This document shows, one piece after another, positions 37,834-48,223 of a stretch of DNA of 64,000 nucleotides. Position 1 is the stretch's first letter; every line of letters starts with the position of its first letter. Under the pieces are notes generated by a model, which made no database searches, was not told the DNA's origin, and saw nothing but the letters and a program-made list of their open reading frames with translations. Source of the DNA: an uncultured Rhodobacterales bacterium (lineage in GTDB: Bacteria > Pseudomonadota > Alphaproteobacteria > Rhodobacterales > Rhodobacteraceae); NCBI GenBank assembly GCA_903873585.1, contig CAIQOV010000012.1:1-64000 (forward strand), in the 5' to 3' direction. The translations under genes and the position numbers were made by a program.

Positions 37834-38817
37834 TCACAGGCCCTTGCGCAACACCTGCGTGATCTCTGCCATGATCGACAAAGCAATCTCTGCGGGGGAT
37901 TTCGCGCCGATATCCAACCCTGCTGGCGCGTGGATCTTTTCCAACTCAGCCGCGCTAAAGCCCAAGGCGCCCAACCGCTCTAACCGTTTGGCATGGGTGC
38001 GCTTTGATCCCAAACAGCCGATGTAATACAGCGGCGCGCGCAGGCCAAAGCTGATGGCCGGATCGTCAATCTTGGAGTCGTGGGTCAGCGTGACCAGCGC
38101 GCAGCGGCTGTCTAGGCCAAGGCGGGGCAGGGCTTCATCGGGCCAGTCTTCCACCAGCACCTCACCGGGAAACCGCGCGGCACTGCCAAAAGCGCTGCGC
38201 GGGTCGATCAGGGTGACGTGATGGCCCAAAGCACGCGCCATGGGCACAAGGTGCTGGGCGATTTGCACCGCACCAACCACGATCAGCCGCAAAGGCGGGT
38301 TGTGCACGGCGACAAAGCGCTGCGCTTCCACCGCCGATCTATTGGCCGCAAGGGCGCGGTCTATGGCGGGGTCTGCGCCTTGGGCCACAAGGTGGCGGGC
38401 AAAGGTGGCAAGGTCGCTGACCAAGGCCACGGGGTGCCGCCCCGCCCGCGCGGCTACAAGCTGCGCAAGAAGCGCTGGCGACAAGGCGCCTTCGCCGGTG
38501 CCCACCGGTTCAACCAGCACACGAATCGCACCGCCACAGGCCAAGCCCACGGCAAAGGCGTCTTCATCGGTCACACCATAAGCCAAGATGCGCGCACCAC
38601 CGCCTGCCATCACCTCGGCCACCACGGCCGCCTCGACACACCCGCCCGAGACCTATCCCATCATGGCACCATCGCCGTCAACCACCATCTGGCTGCCCAC
38701 CCCGCGCGGGGCGGAGCCCCATGTCTCAATCACCGTCGCAAGCCAAACGCTGCGCCCCGCTTGGTGCCAAGACAGCGCGATTTCGGGGATTTGATCGGGC
38801 AATGGGTCAAGCGACAT
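37834..38817 (-). pseudogene. XdhC/CoxI-family gene interrupted by an in-frame amber codon
   Basis: Read through, the frame gives 327 codons of an XdhC-like protein, the family that matures or protects the molybdenum cofactor of xanthine and CO dehydrogenases. Residues 1-54 (MSLDPLPDQIPE... ending DGAMMG) and the rest (VSGGCVEAAVVAEVMAGG onward, with a Rossmann C-terminal part LIVVGAVQIAQHL and LIDPRSAFG) are in one frame. Codon 55, TAG at 38653-38655, sits where the family has Ser in GSVSGGCVE; TCG to TAG is one base change. No other stop or frameshift is seen. The ATG at 38817 has AAGGTG upstream. No molybdoenzyme gene lies nearby. Confidence 0.85.
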
Positions 38818-38848
38818 CTGGGCACCTTTCCAGCGGGGCATTGCAAAG

Positions 38849-38877
38849 AAAAACGCCGCCAGAATGTTCTGGCGGCG
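38849..38877 (-). terminator. Rho-independent terminator after the ompA-like gene
   Basis: An 11-bp perfect stem (CGCCGCCAGAA / TTCTGGCGGCG) with a 2-base loop, followed on the minus strand by TTTTTC. It lies 16 bases past the stop of the OmpA-family gene and before the xdhC-like start. Confidence 0.85.
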
Positions 38878-38892
38878 CAAAGTTTGGTCAGC

Positions 38893-41190
38893 TTAGCGCG
38901 CGGTTTGCTGCAACAAGGCGGTGATGATGCGCACCGCCACACGGCGGTTGGCGCGCTCATTCCCAAGCGAGTTCACAAGCAATTCGCTTTCTCCGTAGCC
39001 CTGCACCACCAGATTTTCCGGCGGCACATCAAAGTATTCCGTCAGCGCCTTGGCCACCGATTCCGCCCTGCGATCTGACAAAGCAAGGTTGGACGCCGCA
39101 GAGCCAACTGCGTCAGTGTGGCCTTCGATCAAGAACACCTCGTTTGGGTTCGCCGCAATCAGGTCGGTGATGAACTTGCCCAGTTTGGTCAGCTTTTGCG
39201 CCTCGCTTGGGTCAATCGCGGCAGAGCCAGAGGCGAAGGTGATCGTGTTGACGTTGATCGTGGGGGCCAGTTCGCGCACTTGCGGGATCGTGCGGATCTG
39301 GCGCAGCGAGAATTTGCGCCCGATTTCTTCGGCATCAGCCGCCGCCAAAGCGGCGCGCATTGCGGCGTCTTGGTCGTTCAGCTGAATGGTCGTATGGGTC
39401 GGGCGCGGCTTGGGCAGGTCTCGCACATCGACATAGGTTTCGGGCTGCATATCGTCGATCAGCACCGTTGCGCGGCCTTTGCGATCATAAGCCACCCGTT
39501 GCAACACCCGCCCCGAGGCATCGCGGATCGTGGCGATCTGGCTGCCATCCTCGCGCTCGACAATCACGCGGGTTGATCCGTCGCGGAAGGTTTGCGTTGT
39601 TACGGTTGATCCGGGCTGACGCAGCAGGGCGTTGTCGTCTTTGTAGACCTGATAGCTGCCATCATCTTGGCGCACCACCACGCGGTCGCCGCTGTTGGAC
39701 ACAACCTGCTGGCGGTTGTCGTTGATCATGGCCCCAATCACCAAGGCCCCCAAAGCGACCAATCCGACCTTTTCCAGATCAGACAGGCCCGACTTTTTGT
39801 CATGGCCGACCTTAACTGGCGCAGGATGGAACTCTTGCGAAGAGCTGCGCGTGACCGAGGTTGTCACCGTTTCGGTCGTGACGGTCACACCTTCAGGCGG
39901 GGGGGCATCGGCATGGGGCGCGGTTTTCAGATCTGCCGGATCGGCGGCTGCCACCACTTCGGCCACGGGCTGATCAGGGGTGTCGGCACTGGCGGGGGGG
40001 GATTGCAAGACGCGGGCCAAGGTATTGACCGCTTCAGGATCGGGCACGGGGGCTTCGATTGGAACAATGTTAGGGTCGGCTGCGGCGGCAGCTTCGGCTT
40101 GTTTTTGCGCCTCTTCGGCGGCGGCGATGGCTTGGGCATCTTGGGCCGCAGCCTCTGTCGCTGCCGCTTGGTCGGCTGCGGCTTTTTGCTGTGCCGCGTC
40201 AGTTTGGGCGGCAACGGCCTGTTCGGCATCCGCTTGGCACGAATCGGGGCTGGTCAGCACCACACAAAGCGCACCGTCAGGGCAGGGGGTTTGGGCATCG
40301 GGCAAGCACACCACCTGCGCATCGCCCACGGTGGCAATCTGCGGACCTGCCACAGATTGCGCTGCGGCTTGGTCAGCGGCTGCTTGATCGGCGGCTGCTT
40401 GGTCAGATGCTGCTTGATCCGCTGCGGCTTGGTCAGAAGCGGCCTTGTCTGCTGCTTCCTGATCGGCGGCCGCTTGGTCAGCGGCGGCTTGATCAGATGC
40501 GGCCTTGTCGGCTGCGGCTTGATCGGCGGCTGCTTGGTCCGCCGCCGCCTGATCCGCTGCTGCCTGATCCGCTGCTGCCTGATCCGCTGCCGCTTGGTCC
40601 GCTGCCGCTTGGTCCGCTGCTGCCTGATCTGCTGCCGCCTGATCCGCCGCTGCCTGATCTGCCGCTGCTTGATCCGCCGCCGCTTGGTCCGCCGCCGCCT
40701 GATCCGCAGCCGCTTGGTCCGCCGCTGCTTGGTCTGCTGCTGCTTGATCCGCCGCTGCTTGATCCGCCGCCGCTTGATCCGCCGCCGCTTGGTCCGCTGC
40801 CGCCTGATCCGCCGCTGCTTGGTCTGCCGCTGCTTGATCCGCTGCTGCTTGGTCTGCCGCTGCTTGATCCGCTGCTGCTTGGTCTGCCGCCGCCTGATCT
40901 GCCGCCGCCTGATCTGCCGCTGCTTGATCCGCCGCCGCCTGATCTGCCGCCGCCTGATCTGCGCCGGTTTGCGCGCCAAGGGTTTGCTCGGCGTCGGCTT
41001 GGCACGAATCGGGGCTGGTGAGGATGGCGCAAGTGGCGCCGTCGGGGCAGGGGGTTTGGTCATCGGGCAGGCAGATCACCTGCACATCACCCACCATGGC
41101 CGTCGGATAATCTTGCGCCTGTGCAGCAAAGGGCGGCACGATGTACAGCGCCAAAGACGTTGCCGTCATTACATTGATCAGTCGCTTCAT
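38893..41190 (-). CDS. OmpA-family protein with a 40-copy Ala-rich pentapeptide repeat
   Basis: A 765-residue envelope protein. A signal peptide (cleavage near AQA/QD, residue 26) is followed by a Cys module with cysteines at 40, 48, 54 and 63, then residues 78-274 made almost entirely of AAADQ units (some AAADK, AASDQ, EAADK), then a second copy of the Cys module with cysteines at 295, 303, 309 and 318. A proline-rich stretch, a hydrophobic segment (VGLVALGALVIGAMI near 480) and a beta-rich region follow. The C-terminal OmpA domain (ITFASGSAAIDPSEA, IEGHTDAVGSAASN, NRRVAVRI) should bind peptidoglycan. The ATG at 41190 fits the signal peptide. Function of the repeat is unknown. Confidence 0.9.
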   Translation of the reverse strand: MKRLINVMTATSLALYIVPPFAAQAQDYPTAMVGDVQVICLPDDQTPCPDGATCAILTSPDSCQADAEQTLGAQTGADQAAADQAAADQAAADQAAADQAAADQAAADQAAADQAAADQAAADQAAADQAAADQAAADQAAADQAAADQAAADQAAADQAAADQAAADQAAADQAAADQAAADQAAADQAAADQAAADQAAADQAAADQAAADQAAADQAAADQAAADKAASDQAAADQAAADQEAADKAASDQAAADQAASDQAAADQAAADQAAAQSVAGPQIATVGDAQVVCLPDAQTPCPDGALCVVLTSPDSCQADAEQAVAAQTDAAQQKAAADQAAATEAAAQDAQAIAAAEEAQKQAEAAAAADPNIVPIEAPVPDPEAVNTLARVLQSPPASADTPDQPVAEVVAAADPADLKTAPHADAPPPEGVTVTTETVTTSVTRSSSQEFHPAPVKVGHDKKSGLSDLEKVGLVALGALVIGAMINDNRQQVVSNSGDRVVVRQDDGSYQVYKDDNALLRQPGSTVTTQTFRDGSTRVIVEREDGSQIATIRDASGRVLQRVAYDRKGRATVLIDDMQPETYVDVRDLPKPRPTHTTIQLNDQDAAMRAALAAADAEEIGRKFSLRQIRTIPQVRELAPTINVNTITFASGSAAIDPSEAQKLTKLGKFITDLIAANPNEVFLIEGHTDAVGSAASNLALSDRRAESVAKALTEYFDVPPENLVVQGYGESELLVNSLGNERANRRVAVRIITALLQQTAR
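40369..40959 (-). repeat. 15-base tandem coding repeat (AAADQ pentapeptide), 40 units
   Basis: From the first to the last Asp-Gln dipeptide there are exactly 39 periods of 15 bases without a break in phase. The peptide is nearly constant but synonymous codons vary (GCC/GCT/GCG/GCA, GAT/GAC, CAG/CAA). The units near the 3' end of the gene copy carry Lys, Ser or Glu replacements, while the 5' units are pure AAADQ. Confidence 0.92.
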
Positions 41191-41324
41191 GCACTTACCC
41201 CCAAATTTCCCGCACGAATCGGTTGGCATCTTGTGCCCGATCCTGCCCGTCATCCCCGATTTGCCATAAGTACCGCGTGATATGCGATAACATTGCGTTG
41301 TCATGTGACAGCAATCGCGTGGCT

Positions 41325-41723
41325 TTAGTTATAGGGTTTAAGCGCCTCTAGATCCTCGGCCCGCGCCAAAGTGAGGCGGGTGTTGCACATCAAGATCACC
41401 ATCCCTTCCATCGTGCCACCGTGCACGGCATAGCCCTCGGCTGTGCAGGTGGCGTCACGAAAGGTGATCCACGCCCGCTGACCATCGCGCAGGGCGGCTT
41501 TCGCCCCTTGCTCGGCGGCGGGAAGGTCGGCGTCGATGCTGGCCATATAGTCGATGGCCACTCCGTAGGCCGCATTCAGGCGATCATCTGCGGCTTGATA
41601 ATCATTCGAGGCGCATTGCGTCATATCAATCTGGGTTTGAGGATTGGCGCAATCAACCTGCTGGGCTGCGGCGGCATGGGGCATAGCGAACAAGGTCAGG
41701 GCGAAGAGGGCGGCTTTGGTCAT
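41325..41723 (-). CDS. LprI-like (DUF1311) secreted protein
   Basis: A 132-residue protein with a signal peptide (ALFALTLFAMPHAAAAQQ, cleavage near residue 20). The mature part has the DUF1311 pattern VDCANPQTQIDMTQCASNDY, LNAAYG, and W-T-F-R near RAWITFRDATC, with four cysteines likely paired in the periplasm. LprI of mycobacteria inhibits lysozyme; whether this one does is unknown. The ATG at 41723 fits the signal peptide. It lies 134 bases upstream of the OmpA-like gene on the same strand; that gap holds no terminator I can see. Confidence 0.82.
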   Translation of the reverse strand: MTKAALFALTLFAMPHAAAAQQVDCANPQTQIDMTQCASNDYQAADDRLNAAYGVAIDYMASIDADLPAAEQGAKAALRDGQRAWITFRDATCTAEGYAVHGGTMEGMVILMCNTRLTLARAEDLEALKPYN

Positions 41724-41810
41724 TGATCTGGTCCAATCTTGGGGCGTTGTGCGCCAATCTGCCACGCAATCGCACTGGAAATCTAGGCAACTTTGGGCTA
41801 GGGCAGGGCG

Positions 41811-42863
41811 ATGAAAAATTCACTGACCCTGCGCCGCCCTGACGATATGCACCTGCACCTGCGTGACGGGGCGATGCTGGCGGCGGTTGCGCCGGAATCG
41901 GCGCGCGATTTTGCCCGTGCGATCATTATGCCCAACTTGGTGCCCCCTGTGGCGACCATGGCACAGGCGCAGGCCTACCGTGCCCGCATTATGGCAGCTT
42001 TGCCCAAAGGGGCGCAGTTTGAACCGCTGATGACGCTGTATCTGACCGAAACCACCGATCCGGCAGATGTGGAGGCGGCGCATCTTTCGGGGTTGGTCAA
42101 GGCGGTGAAGTTGTACCCCGCAGGGGCCACGACCAATTCGCACGGCGGGGTGCGGAATTTCGATAAAGTCATGCCAGTGCTGGAAAAGATGGCCGAAATC
42201 GGCTTGCCCCTATGCACCCACGGCGAGGTGACAACGCCCGAGGTTGATATCTTTGACCGCGAAGCCGTGTTCATCGACACGGTGCTAGACCCTTTGCGCC
42301 GTCGGTTGCCCCAATTGCGTGTGGTGATGGAGCATATCACAACCGAAGAGGGTGTGGCCTATGCAGCGCAAGGGGCCAATCTGGGGGCCAATCTGGCGGC
42401 GACCATCACCACCCACCACCTGATCTTGAACCGCAACCACCTGTTGGTGGGCGGGATCAAGCCGCATTACTATTGCCTGCCCGTGGCAAAACGTGAAAAG
42501 CACCGTCTGGCGTTGCGGCGTGCGGCAACCTCGGGGCATGCGGCCTATTTCTTGGGCACTGACAGCGCACCGCATAGTGATGCGCTCAAAGAACACGCCT
42601 GCGGCTGCGCGGGCTGCTTTACCGCCACCAACACCATGCCGCTTTTGGCCCATGTGTTTGAAGAAGACGGCGCGTTAGATCGGCTAGAGGCGTTTACCAG
42701 CCTGAACGGCGCGGCATTTTACCGCTTGCCCCCGAACGAAGCGCGCATCAGCTTGGTCAAATCGGCGCAAGCAACGGTGTTTCCACCGAAGATCCAGTCA
42801 GAAGCCGGCCCCGTGACGGTCTTTGATCCGGGCTTTGCCGTGCATTGGCGCGTGCAGCCCTAA
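41811..42863 (+). CDS. pyrC: Dihydroorotase (class II type)
   Basis: A 350-residue zinc amidohydrolase that closes carbamoyl-aspartate to dihydroorotate in pyrimidine synthesis. Metal ligands are visible in [10 protein letters not shown] near residue 14, the carboxylated lysine in [15 protein letters not shown] near 98, further His in PLCTHGEVT near 136, and the catalytic Asp in FLGTDSAPH near 250. It is followed after 28 bases by pyrE, the next-but-one step in the pathway, so the two form an operon. Confidence 0.95.
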   Translation: MKNSLTLRRPDDMHLHLRDGAMLAAVAPESARDFARAIIMPNLVPPVATMAQAQAYRARIMAALPKGAQFEPLMTLYLTETTDPADVEAAHLSGLVKAVKLYPAGATTNSHGGVRNFDKVMPVLEKMAEIGLPLCTHGEVTTPEVDIFDREAVFIDTVLDPLRRRLPQLRVVMEHITTEEGVAYAAQGANLGANLAATITTHHLILNRNHLLVGGIKPHYYCLPVAKREKHRLALRRAATSGHAAYFLGTDSAPHSDALKEHACGCAGCFTATNTMPLLAHVFEEDGALDRLEAFTSLNGAAFYRLPPNEARISLVKSAQATVFPPKIQSEAGPVTVFDPGFAVHWRVQP

Positions 42864-42891
42864 TCCTCCCCCCAACCTTTCGGAGTAGCTT

Positions 42892-43569
42892 ATGATCCCC
42901 GCCAATTTCCCCCCCGCTGGCGAAATCGCCCGCCTGACCGCCCGCGCTTTGCTGGAAATTGGCGCGGTGCATTTCAATGCGGCCACGCCGTTTACGCTGG
43001 CCAGTGGCTTGCCTTCGCCCACCTATATCGACTGCCGCAAGTTGATCTCATATCCGCGCATTCGGTCGGTCTTGATGGATTTTCTATGCGCCACCGTGAT
43101 GCGCGATGCGGGGTTTGAAGCGTTTGACAACATCGCCGGTGGCGAGACGGCGGGCATTCCCTTTGCCGCGCTGGTGGCCGAACGGCTGGCCCTGCCCATG
43201 ACCTATGTGCGCAAAAAACCCAAAGGCTACGGGCGCAATGCGCGCATCGAAGGGGTGATGACCGAAGGCCAGCGCGTGTTGCTGGTGGAAGATTTGACCA
43301 CTGATGGCGGATCAAAACTGTCGTTTGTCGATGCCATTCGCGAAACGGGGGCCACTTGCGCCCATACGGCGGTGATTTTCTATTACGGCATCTTCCCCGA
43401 AACGGTGGGCCGCTTGGCCGAACACGGCGTGGCGCTGCATCATCTGTGCACATGGTGGGACGTTCTGGCCGAAGCACGCGCGCAAGGCGCGTTTGATGAG
43501 GCCACCTTGGCCGAGGTTGAAACCTTCCTGCACGATCCGCGCGCTTGGCAGGCCGCCCGCACCAAATAA
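42892..43569 (+). CDS. pyrE: Orotate phosphoribosyltransferase
   Basis: A 225-residue enzyme that joins orotate to PRPP giving OMP. The PRPP-binding motif [14 protein letters not shown] lies near residue 125. The upstream segments [18 protein letters not shown] and [12 protein letters not shown] match the family. It is the second gene of pyrC-pyrE and is followed by a 238-base region with DnaA-box-like sequences before dnaB. Confidence 0.95.
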   Translation: MIPANFPPAGEIARLTARALLEIGAVHFNAATPFTLASGLPSPTYIDCRKLISYPRIRSVLMDFLCATVMRDAGFEAFDNIAGGETAGIPFAALVAERLALPMTYVRKKPKGYGRNARIEGVMTEGQRVLLVEDLTTDGGSKLSFVDAIRETGATCAHTAVIFYYGIFPETVGRLAEHGVALHHLCTWWDVLAEARAQGAFDEATLAEVETFLHDPRAWQAARTK

Positions 43570-43617
43570 GGTGCGCCAATGGGCACGGGAAAACGGGGGA
43601 GGATTTTGGGGATAGTT

Positions 43618-43736
43618 TGGGGATAACCTGTCGCGCGAATCGCAGGTTGGGGGATGTTCTCGCTATCAGGCGCAAAATGTGGTAGGGTTTGCGCCAAGTG
43701 CTCTTGGGTTTAGGCCGGCTTTAAGACTTATCCACA
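43618..43736. promoter_or_regulatory. DnaA-box-like sites and an inverted repeat upstream of dnaB
   Basis: A perfect DnaA box, TTATCCACA, lies at 43728-43736 on the plus strand, 72 bases before dnaB. A one-mismatch box (TTATCCCCA) lies on the minus strand at 43618-43626, and a similar TGGGGATA occurs about 13 bases further upstream. Between them is an 8-bp perfect inverted repeat, GGCGCAAA at 43669-43676 and TTTGCGCC at 43688-43695. I see no clear origin features such as AT-rich unwinding repeats. Confidence 0.55.
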
Positions 43737-43807
43737 AAGTTATGCGCGGTTTGCTTTGCGGCAAAAAGCGGGTCTAAAGCGGGCTTAACAGGCAACGGGG
43801 AAGACCG

Positions 43808-46073
<2,266 letters not shown>

Positions 46074-46083
46074 GCTCAAACAA

Positions 46084-46110
46084 AAAGGGCGCAGCCACGC
46101 TGCGCCCTTT
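46084..46110. terminator. Bidirectional terminator between the SDR gene and infC
   Basis: A perfect 12-bp stem, AAAGGGCGCAGC and GCTGCGCCCTTT, with a 3-base loop, flanked by an A run on one side and T residues on the other. It lies 10 bases after the SDR stop and 19 bases after the infC stop, so it can serve both genes. Confidence 0.9.
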
Positions 46111-46129
46111 GCATTCGAACACACCAAGA

Positions 46130-46669
46130 TTACTTGGCGCCGATCATCATCACCATCTGGCGACCTTCTAGGCGGGGCATGGATTCAACCTTGCCCGCTT
46201 CTGCCACATCTGCCGCCACGCGGTGCAACAATTCCAGACCCAAATCTTGGTGCGCCATTTCGCGGCCGCGAAAGCGCAGGGTCACTTTGACCTTATCGCC
46301 CTCTTCCAAGAACTTCAGCACAGAGCGCATTTTGACATCATAGTCATGCGTATCCGTACCCGGACGGAACTTGATTTCTTTGATCTCGATGATGTGCTGC
46401 TTTTTGCGGGCTTCAGCCTCGCGCTTTTGCTGCTCATACTTGTATTTGCCGAAATCCATGATCTTGCAAACAGGCGGTTCGGCAGTGGGCGAAATCTCGA
46501 CCAGATCCAGACCCGCTTCCTCGGCCATAGCCATCGCTTGCGCGGGTGTCACGACACCCACGTTTTCCCCATCGGCCCCGATGAGGCGGATTTCAGGAGA
46601 GCGAATCCGATCGTTGATCCGCGGGCCAGTGTCGCGTTGCGGCGGAGCGTTGTGAGGGCGGCGTGCTAT
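46130..46669 (-). CDS. infC: Translation initiation factor IF-3 with probable ATA start
   Basis: A 179-residue IF-3, which keeps ribosomal subunits apart and checks the start codon. Residues from [22 protein letters not shown] match the N-domain; [16 protein letters not shown] near residue 70 is the linker; the C-domain has [16 protein letters not shown]. The family N-terminus [19 protein letters not shown] is encoded upstream of any ATG/GTG/TTG and begins at an ATA (46667-46669) with AAGGA 8 bases before it. A GTG at 46561 would remove 36 conserved residues. Rare start codons on infC are known to allow autoregulation. Confidence 0.92.
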   Translation of the reverse strand: MARRPHNAPPQRDTGPRINDRIRSPEIRLIGADGENVGVVTPAQAMAMAEEAGLDLVEISPTAEPPVCKIMDFGKYKYEQQKREAEARKKQHIIEIKEIKFRPGTDTHDYDVKMRSVLKFLEEGDKVKVTLRFRGREMAHQDLGLELLHRVAADVAEAGKVESMPRLEGRQMVMMIGAK

Positions 46670-46839
46670 GGTTGTTGTCCTTATACCATCAGTGTTGGCG
46701 CTAAGATAACCCTAAGGCGCGCTGTCTTCAACCCGTAAGCGCGCGCCAAAACGCTGCAATGCAGCGCGGGCCTTTCCTTTGTTAACGCATTCTGTCATAG
46801 GGCGGGGCAGGATTAACCGTCATATGATGGAGAAATGAC

Positions 46840-47265
46840 ATGAACAGAAATCTGATCATCGCGATCATCGTGGTTTTGGCCGGCGCTGGCTACTACCAAT
46901 TCAGCTACAAGCCCGCCCAAGAGGCCAAGGCCGTGGCAGAGCAAGCCGCAGCTGACCAAGCTGCCGCTGACAAAGCCGCTGCCGACAAAGCCGCCGCTGA
47001 CGCTGCCGCTGCCGAAAAAGCTGCTGCTGACAAAGCCGCGGCTGATGCCGCCGCCGCCGCTGCTGCAACCGCCGCGATGGATGCCGCAATGGCCGCTTTG
47101 GATCCGGCTGCCTATGACGCGGCCAAAGTCACCGCTGTGATTGACGGCTCGACCCTGGATGATGCGACCAAAGCCAGCCTGAAATCGGCTGTCACCATGG
47201 CCGGCACCGACCCGATCAAGCAAGCTGACGTGATCGCACAGGTCAAAAAAGCTTTGGGGATGTAA
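46840..47265 (+). CDS. Small membrane-anchored Ala-rich repeat protein
   Basis: A 141-residue protein. An N-terminal membrane anchor (LIIAIIVVLAGAGYYQF, residues 4-20) is followed by an Ala-rich stretch built from AAADQ/AAADK/AAADAAAAEK units (about residues 35-80), then a hydrophilic tail (STLDDATKASLKSAVTMAG, VIAQVKKALGM) likely to be helical. I do not recognise a family. The repeat resembles that of the OmpA-like protein at 38.9-41.2 kb. A GGAG site precedes the ATG, and a clear terminator follows. It is divergent from infC. Confidence 0.8.
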   Translation: MNRNLIIAIIVVLAGAGYYQFSYKPAQEAKAVAEQAAADQAAADKAAADKAAADAAAAEKAAADKAAADAAAAAAATAAMDAAMAALDPAAYDAAKVTAVIDGSTLDDATKASLKSAVTMAGTDPIKQADVIAQVKKALGM

Positions 47266-47304
47266 TCCCATCGGGTGGCATAACGCCACCCAAGCCAACA
47301 AAAG

Positions 47305-47336
47305 CGCCGCAACCTCAAGGATTGCGGCGTTTTTTA
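47305..47336 (+). terminator. Rho-independent terminator
   Basis: An 8-bp stem (CGCCGCAA / TTGCGGCG) with a 9-base loop followed by TTTTTT, 40 bases after the Ala-rich protein gene. On the minus strand the same stem is followed by CTTTTG, so it may also act on fpr, which converges from the right. Confidence 0.88.
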
Positions 47337-47353
47337 TTGCGGCATTGGGGCAG

Positions 47354-48157
47354 TTAGATGCCGTCGCCGACAAAGGCCTTTTCGATCACAAACTGGCGCG
47401 GGTCGGAATTTGCGCCTTCGACCAGACCGAAGGCTTCCAGAATGACTTTGACATCGACGTTAAAGGCCAGCGAACCACACACCATGGCGCGGTCATGCAC
47501 AGGGTCCATCGGGGGCAGGCCAAGGTCGGCGAAAACCTTGCCTGACGACAGGTTGTCGGTAACGCGGCCCATGTGATGAAACGCTTCGCGCGTGGTGGTG
47601 GGGTAGTATTTCAGCTTATCGCCGACCATCTCGCCAATCAGCGGATCGTCTTTCAGGCTTTCCACCAAGGTGCGACCATAGTCTAGCTCCGCCACTTCGC
47701 GGCAGGTGTGCATCATGATGACTTGGTCATATTTTTCATAGGTTTCCGGTTCGCGCAGCAAGCTTGCAAAGGGGGCAAAGCCCGTACCGGTTGACAAAAA
47801 CCAGATCCGTTTGCCCGGCAAAAGCGCGTCATGCACCAAGGTGCCGACCGGCTTGGGGCGTAAGATGATCTCATCACCCACCTTGATGTGTTGCAGGCGA
47901 GATGTCAGGGGGCCATCGGGTACTTTGATCGAATAGAACTCTAGCTCTTCATCCCAAGCGGGCGATGCGATGGAATAGGCGCGCAGCAAGGGTTTGCCGG
48001 TGTCGCCCATCAGGCCAATCATCACAAACTCACCCGAGCGGAAGCGCAGCGATTGTGGCCGCGTGACGCGGAAGGAAAACAACCGATCCGTCCAATGGCG
48101 CACGGCGGTGACGGTTTGGGCATCGGGCAGGTGGGCTTTGGGGGCGGCTTGGGTCAT
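47354..48157 (-). CDS. fpr: Ferredoxin--NADP reductase
   Basis: A 267-residue FAD enzyme that exchanges electrons between NADPH and ferredoxin or flavodoxin. The FAD motif is RAYSIASPAWDEELEFYSIK, shown as RAYSIASP, near residue 60. The NADP-binding segment is WFLSTGTGFAPFASLL near 118 and the C-terminal region is VCGSLAFNVDV near 232. The ATG at 48157 was preferred to the adjacent GTG. It follows the cysteine-biosynthesis genes by 66 bases on the same strand and could reduce the ferredoxin used by CysI; Fpr is also linked to oxidative stress. Confidence 0.93.
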   Translation of the reverse strand: MTQAAPKAHLPDAQTVTAVRHWTDRLFSFRVTRPQSLRFRSGEFVMIGLMGDTGKPLLRAYSIASPAWDEELEFYSIKVPDGPLTSRLQHIKVGDEIILRPKPVGTLVHDALLPGKRIWFLSTGTGFAPFASLLREPETYEKYDQVIMMHTCREVAELDYGRTLVESLKDDPLIGEMVGDKLKYYPTTTREAFHHMGRVTDNLSSGKVFADLGLPPMDPVHDRAMVCGSLAFNVDVKVILEAFGLVEGANSDPRQFVIEKAFVGDGI

Positions 48158-48223
48158 CACGGTCGCTTCGCTATAGGATCAGGTGTGGGATACGTTAGGG
48201 CAGGGGCGCGCGAAAGCCCCGTT

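Noticed and set aside
38653-38655. TAG in the xdhC-like gene as a recoded amino acid (pyrrolysine)
   Set aside because: The family has Ser here, pyrrolysine systems are not expected in this lineage, and no recoding element is visible; a nonsense mutation is simpler.
40369-40959. CRISPR array
   Set aside because: The units are 15 bases with no unique spacers and lie in frame within a coding gene.
39667-41280. Long open frames on the plus strand and in other frames across the OmpA repeat region
   Set aside because: They exist because the 15-base repeat lacks stop codons in several frames; the predicted products are low-complexity Leu/Pro/Arg strings with no start signal. The minus-strand frame has a signal peptide and an OmpA domain.
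43570-43807. Chromosomal replication origin
   Set aside because: Only one perfect DnaA box and no AT-rich unwinding repeats or origin-linked genes such as dnaA or hemE; a regulatory role is more likely.
46561-46669. GTG start for infC at 46561
   Set aside because: It would remove 36 residues that match the conserved IF-3 N-terminus and lacks a good ribosome site.
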